From the NCBI RefSeq assembly GCF_019793435.1, contig NZ_JAILYH010000012.1, positions 124,001-188,000 of the forward strand: 64,000 nt of DNA. The letters are read 5' to 3'. The notes beneath the pieces are model-generated. The model was not told where the DNA came from and searched no databases. It saw nothing but the letters and a program-made list of their open reading frames with translations. Both the position numbers and the translations under genes were made by a program. This stretch comes from Rhizobium redzepovicii (GTDB lineage Bacteria > Pseudomonadota > Alphaproteobacteria > Rhizobiales > Rhizobiaceae). Shown here in pieces: positions 60,771 through 64,000 of this stretch (position 1 is the first letter of the stretch; each line of letters opens with the position of its first letter).

Positions 60771-61000
60771 GGGTCCTCGGGTCAAGCCCGAGGACGACGG
60801 AGTGTGGTGTGGGCGCTGCGGCAAGTAGGTGCCGTAGACACCAAACGACAAGCAAATTGGGACCGCGGGTTTTCCCTATTTTTACGCGATCCCGGACATA
60901 AAACGGGCGCCCACCTTTGATGGAATTGCTCCAAGCGTCCCGGCCCTTGCCGCGTGGTTTCCCCACCCTCCGTCATACTCGGGCTTGACCCGAGTATCCA
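60771..61000. repeat. Inverted pair of repeat units between cutC and the dehydrogenase gene
   Basis: Unit 1 (60771-60802) has GGTCCTCGGGTCAAGCCCG hairpin sequence with AGGACGACGGAG. Unit 2 (60968-61000) is a near-identical inverted copy, CTCCGTCATACTCGGGCTTG and ACCCGAGTATCC. Each forms its own hairpin, and together they flank a 165-bp gene-free centre. The rest of the 329-bp gap shows nothing recognisable. Confidence 0.6.
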
Positions 61001-61033
61001 CGACGCACTCCACGTGCATGCTACCGTCTTACC

Positions 61034-62053
61034 CTAATCTCCAACCCTGATCACCGCCTTGATCAACCCGCTCTTCTCATGCGCCCAGCGCGCCAGATCT
61101 TGCGGCGTATCGGCCAGCGCCGTCCGGTGGGTAATCAGTTTATCCACCGGCACCAGCCCCTTGGCGATCGAATCGACCACATGCTCGAAATCGACGCGGG
61201 TGGCGTTGCGGCTGCCGATGACCATCATCTCGCGTTTGTGGAATTCCGGGTCGGAGAAGCGGATATCGTCCTTGACGACGCTGACCAGCACCAATGCGCC
61301 GCCATGGGCGACGAAGGAGAAGGCTTTTTCCATCGACGGGCCGTAACCGGTGGCGTCGAAGACGACGTCGAAACCGTCGCCATCGGTTTTTTCCCGCACA
61401 GCCTCTAAGGTTTTCTCACCGGCGACGATGCCGGAGGTAAAGCCGAAGCGCTCCGATGCCATCTGCAGTCGTTCGGCACTGGTATCGAGCAGCGTCACCT
61501 CGTGACCGGCGATGCGCGAGAAGATCGCCGCGCCGAGGCCGATCGGGCCGGCGCCGATGACGAGGGCGCGCGCGCCGGCGCCGGCCAGCGAGCGGCGCAC
61601 CGCGTGGGCGCCGATCGCCAAAAATTCCGTTGTCGCCGCCGCCTCCAGGCTGAGGCCCTTGGCGGGATAGAGATTGCCTGCCGGAACAGAAATCTCCTCG
61701 CAGAAGGCACCGTCGGTATGGACGCCGAGCACCTTGATGTTGGTGCAGCAATTCGGCTTGCCCTGGCGGCAGGCGACACATTGGCCGCAGGAGAGATAGG
61801 GGTTGACGATAACAGGTGTGCCGGCCGCAAGCGTTACGCCGTCGCCGGCTGCGATGACCGTCGCCGAGATCTCGTGCCCCATCACCCGGGGATATTCGAG
61901 GAAAGGGTGTTTGCCCTCGAAGATATGATAATCCGTGCCGCAGATGCCGACATGGCTGACCGCCAGGCGCACCCAGCCGGGCGCCGGTGCGGCGGGAGAT
62001 GGCCGCTCGACGATCTCGAGCACGCCGGGTTCGCGGCAAACAACTGCTTTCAT
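61034..62053 (-). CDS. Zinc-dependent alcohol dehydrogenase-family protein (sugar-type)
   Basis: The 339-aa MDR-family enzyme has catalytic zinc ligands in VGICGTDYHIF and MGHEISATV, the four-cysteine structural zinc site in CGQCVACRQGKPNCC and the Rossmann motif VIGAGPIGLGAA. It resembles L-galactonate, L-idonate and related sugar-acid 5-dehydrogenases. The sugar ABC transporter genes upstream on the same strand make a sugar or sugar acid the likely substrate. Exact specificity is not shown by the sequence. Confidence 0.85.
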   Translation of the reverse strand: MKAVVCREPGVLEIVERPSPAAPAPGWVRLAVSHVGICGTDYHIFEGKHPFLEYPRVMGHEISATVIAAGDGVTLAAGTPVIVNPYLSCGQCVACRQGKPNCCTNIKVLGVHTDGAFCEEISVPAGNLYPAKGLSLEAAATTEFLAIGAHAVRRSLAGAGARALVIGAGPIGLGAAIFSRIAGHEVTLLDTSAERLQMASERFGFTSGIVAGEKTLEAVREKTDGDGFDVVFDATGYGPSMEKAFSFVAHGGALVLVSVVKDDIRFSDPEFHKREMMVIGSRNATRVDFEHVVDSIAKGLVPVDKLITHRTALADTPQDLARWAHEKSGLIKAVIRVGD

Positions 62054-62080
62054 GACAGGTCTCGCATTCCTGGAAATTGA

Positions 62081-62107
62081 AGAAGCCGGCCTGTGCGACC
62101 GGCTTCT
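62081..62107 (-). terminator. Hairpin between the sugar permease and the dehydrogenase
   Basis: AGAAGCCGG (62081-62089) and CCGGCTTCT (62099-62107) form a perfect 9-bp stem with a 9-nt loop just after the permease stop. The minus-strand tail is only moderately T-rich, so partial termination is likely. Confidence 0.5.
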
Positions 62108-62116
62108 CTGAGTTTC

Positions 62117-63091
62117 TCAATTGCTCTTGCGGCGGCGCAGCTGGTCGAAGAAGACGATCACGATGATCAAGAGACCGGTGATGATGCGCTGCCAGAAGGA
62201 GTTGACGTTCAGAAGGTTGGCGCCGTTGTTGATGGTGGCGAGGATGAAGGCGCCGATCAGCGGCCCGTGCACCGAGCCGACCGCGCCGAACAGGCTGGTG
62301 CCGCCGATGACAGAGGAGGCGATCGCCTGCAATTCCCAGCCGTCGGCCTGCGTCGCATTGCCGATGGCGATGCGCGAGGCGAGCAGCACGCCGACGAAGG
62401 CGGCAAAGCCGGCCGACAGGATATAGGCGAGGTAGATCATGCCCTTGACGTTGACGCCGGAAAGGCGGGCAGCTTCCGCATTCGAACCGACGGCGAAGAG
62501 ATAACGGCCCCAGCGGCTGAGATGCAGGAACACGAAGGATGGCACCGCCACCAGGATGACCATCCAGAACAGGCTCGGAATGCCGAGGAAATCGGCGCGG
62601 GCGAAATTGCTGAAACCCTCATCGGTGATGCTGATCGTCGAACCGTTGGTGATCAGCAGGCCAATGCCGCGCAGCGATGTCAGCGTTGCCAGCGTGATGA
62701 TGAAGGGCGGCAGGCCCATATGGACAATGCCGAAACCGTGGAAGGCGCCGATCGCCACACCGATGGCGAGCGTCAGCACGATCGCTCCCCAGAGCGGCAC
62801 CCCCGCCTGCAACAGCCAGGCGATGATGACGGTGCAAAAGCCGACGATCGCGCCGACCGACAGATCAATGCCGGCGGTGATGATGACGAAGGTCTGGCCG
62901 AGTGCGAGGATTGCCGTCATCGCGCCTTGGCGCAGCAGGTTGGAAATGTTGAGCGGCGTCCAGAAGCTAGCGGTGACGAAGCCGAGTACGATCCAGAGGA
63001 AGATCAGCAACCCGATCAGGGTCAGGCCGAACAGGATGTTCATCTTCCGGCGCGGCGGCGGCGCGACGATTTCGGTGGGGGTGGCAGTCAT
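62117..63091 (-). CDS. Sugar ABC transporter permease (RbsC-type)
   Basis: The 324-aa membrane protein has about nine to ten helices and the RbsC-type segments FVIITAGIDLSVGAIVGF and QAIASSVIGGTSLFGAVGSVHG. It pairs with the upstream ATP-binding gene. The dehydrogenase gene lies 63 bp downstream. The sugar is unknown. A two-hairpin repeat separates it from the ATPase gene. Confidence 0.9.
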   Translation of the reverse strand: MTATPTEIVAPPPRRKMNILFGLTLIGLLIFLWIVLGFVTASFWTPLNISNLLRQGAMTAILALGQTFVIITAGIDLSVGAIVGFCTVIIAWLLQAGVPLWGAIVLTLAIGVAIGAFHGFGIVHMGLPPFIITLATLTSLRGIGLLITNGSTISITDEGFSNFARADFLGIPSLFWMVILVAVPSFVFLHLSRWGRYLFAVGSNAEAARLSGVNVKGMIYLAYILSAGFAAFVGVLLASRIAIGNATQADGWELQAIASSVIGGTSLFGAVGSVHGPLIGAFILATINNGANLLNVNSFWQRIITGLLIIVIVFFDQLRRRKSN

Positions 63092-63106
63092 GAATTTTCT
63101 CCCTCT

Positions 63107-63206
63107 TAGAGAATTTTCGTTTTTCCGAATGACGGAAATTCTCTATCTCTTTGTTCTCACGCAATTTCCGAACGCAAAACCGCAGCGCACTTTTGCTGGA
63201 ATTGCT
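63107..63206. repeat. Two-hairpin rhizobial intergenic repeat (copy 2)
   Basis: TAGAGAATTT (63107-63116) pairs with AAATTCTCTA (63136-63145). CTCTTTGTTCTCACGC follows, then GCAATTTCC (63161) pairing with GGAATTGC (63198-63205) around CGCAAAACCGCAGCGC. The architecture and inner sequence match copy 1 at 15720-15825, with different stem sequences that keep pairing. Confidence 0.75.
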
Positions 63207-63211
63207 TGTGC

Positions 63212-64000
63212 TCAGACGCCGATCGCTTCGCTGAGCACTTGTTCATGCGTCGCCGCGTGGAAATCATGGCTGGCGACGAGCTTGCCGCCGCGGAAGACGT
63301 GCAGCCGGTCGGCCAGTTCGTAGACTTCAGGCAGGTAGGAGGAAATCAGGATGATGCCCGCCCCCTCCTTCAGAAGCTTGGCGAACAGCCTGTAGATTTC
63401 CGCCTTGGTGCCGACGTCGACGCCGACGGTCGGCTCGTCGAAGATGAACAGTCTTGCGCCGTGGCTCAGCCACTTGCCGATGACGATCTTCTGCTGGTTG
63501 CCGCCCGACATGCTGGAGGCCGGCACGCGCCGGCTCGGCGTCTTGATGCTGAGATCGCGGATCTGCTTGTCGGCATTGGCCGCTTCGCGCGTATGACTGA
63601 TCACTGGTCCTTGGCTAAGGCGCCCGAAGACCGGCAGGTTGATGTTGAGGCCGATCGGCAGGTTGAGGCAAAGCCCCTGGTCGCGCCGGCTTTCCGGCGC
63701 CAGCGCAATGCCGAGTTCCATCGCCGTGCGTTCGTTTCGGATATCGACGCGCTTGCCCATCCATTCGATGTCACCGGCGCTGATCGGCTGGCGTCCGTAG
63801 AGGCCGAGCGCGAATTCGCTGCGTCCGGCGCCGATCAGCCCGTAGAGCCCGACAATCTGCCCGGCTTTGACGCTGAGCGACACGTCCTCGAAGCCCGGAC
63901 CCGAAAGCCCCTTGACCTCGACGATCGTCCCGCCGATCGCAATCTCTTCCTTGTGGTAGATCTGCTCGATCGAGCGGTTGATCATCAAAGCGATCAGCTC
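63212..64000 (-). CDS. Sugar ABC transporter ATP-binding protein, C-terminal half (runs off window)
   Basis: The reading frame continues through the window edge, so the N-terminal half is missing. The visible 262 residues form the second nucleotide-binding domain of an RbsA/XylG/MglA-type double ATPase: degenerate P-loop GLYGLIGAGRSEFALGLYG, LAPESRRDQG, signature MSGGNQQKIVIGKWL and Walker B LFIFDEPTVGVDVGTK. The full protein is about 500 aa in the family. It feeds the permease at 62117. Its substrate-binding protein is not in the window. Confidence 0.9.
   Translation of the reverse strand, partial: ELIALMINRSIEQIYHKEEIAIGGTIVEVKGLSGPGFEDVSLSVKAGQIVGLYGLIGAGRSEFALGLYGRQPISAGDIEWMGKRVDIRNERTAMELGIALAPESRRDQGLCLNLPIGLNINLPVFGRLSQGPVISHTREAANADKQIRDLSIKTPSRRVPASSMSGGNQQKIVIGKWLSHGARLFIFDEPTVGVDVGTKAEIYRLFAKLLKEGAGIILISSYLPEVYELADRLHVFRGGKLVASHDFHAATHEQVLSEAIGV

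Noticed and set aside
1..64000. CRISPR array, rRNA operon, complete insertion sequence or integrase
   Set aside because: No regularly spaced repeats, no rRNA sequence and no transposase or recombinase frame were found on reading both strands.

Overview
The window looks like chromosomal DNA of a fast-growing rhizobium, most likely the Rhizobium etli / R. leguminosarum group. The pointers are GC-rich coding throughout, a fructose-type frcBCAK operon with a divergent ROK regulator, a frk / otsA / pgi neighbourhood, a DUF982 protein, an sRNA of the alpha-r14 ('cuckoo', NfeR1-like) type, and many RIME-like rhizobial intergenic inverted repeats. This assignment comes from family recognition; no database search was run.

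Layout. 1-6.9 kb is core: the 3' end of an O-methyltransferase, the rpmH-rnpA-yidC operon (minus strand), a chemoreceptor, an orphan sensor kinase and tRNA-Arg(ACG). 6.9-15.6 kb is accessory in character: a solo DNA methyltransferase directly after the tRNA, small exported or hypothetical proteins, a DUF982 gene, a LysR / SDR / FMN-binding trio, a secreted protein with a SecD-like head domain, and a winged-helix-like gene whose 3' end carries 14-bp palindromes and whose leader and start recur as a broken relic 6 kb upstream. 15.9-19.9 kb holds three small exported proteins, a phospholipid-methyltransferase-like gene, a TetR regulator and an aldo/keto reductase. 20.3 kb carries the sRNA.

20.5-32.5 kb is mainly amino-acid related: a lipoprotein hydrolase, a D-amino-acid dehydrogenase plus hydroxyproline-epimerase-type pair, a TetR/NTF2/TfoX operon, and a GlxA-type regulator divergent from a polar amino-acid ABC transporter. 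That transporter operon continues into a peptidase C26-RidA fusion and a second D-amino-acid dehydrogenase. 32.5-38.1 kb is sugar uptake (mutarotase, ROK regulator, FrcBCAK). 38.1-44.5 kb contains pyrC, a diguanylate cyclase, small enzymes, pyrE and a fructokinase. 44.8-50.5 kb holds otsA, pgi and a fadD-type acyl-CoA ligase, with a 356-bp foldback element between pgi and fadD. 50.7-54.4 kb has a PRC-barrel protein, a GH2 beta-mannosidase and a glyoxalase. 54.5-58.3 kb is an osmoprotectant (YehZYXW/OpuC-like) ABC operon, divergent from a tandem-HTH LysR-type regulator overlapping cutC. 61.0-64.0 kb is a sugar ABC transporter with a zinc dehydrogenase, truncated by the window edge.

How the parts fit. 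The frc genes would import fructose and the fructokinase would phosphorylate it; Pgi would link it to glucose-6-phosphate and OtsA would draw on that for trehalose. The 25.8-32.5 kb operon is a self-consistent route in which an imported amino compound is hydrolysed by the C26 domain, oxidised by the FAD dehydrogenase and its imine cleared by the RidA domain. The most unusual items are that fusion, the three-loop anti-Shine-Dalgarno sRNA, the palindrome-tailed winged-helix gene with its relic, the foldback element, the tandem-HTH regulator and an SDR lacking the usual Tyr-Lys pair.
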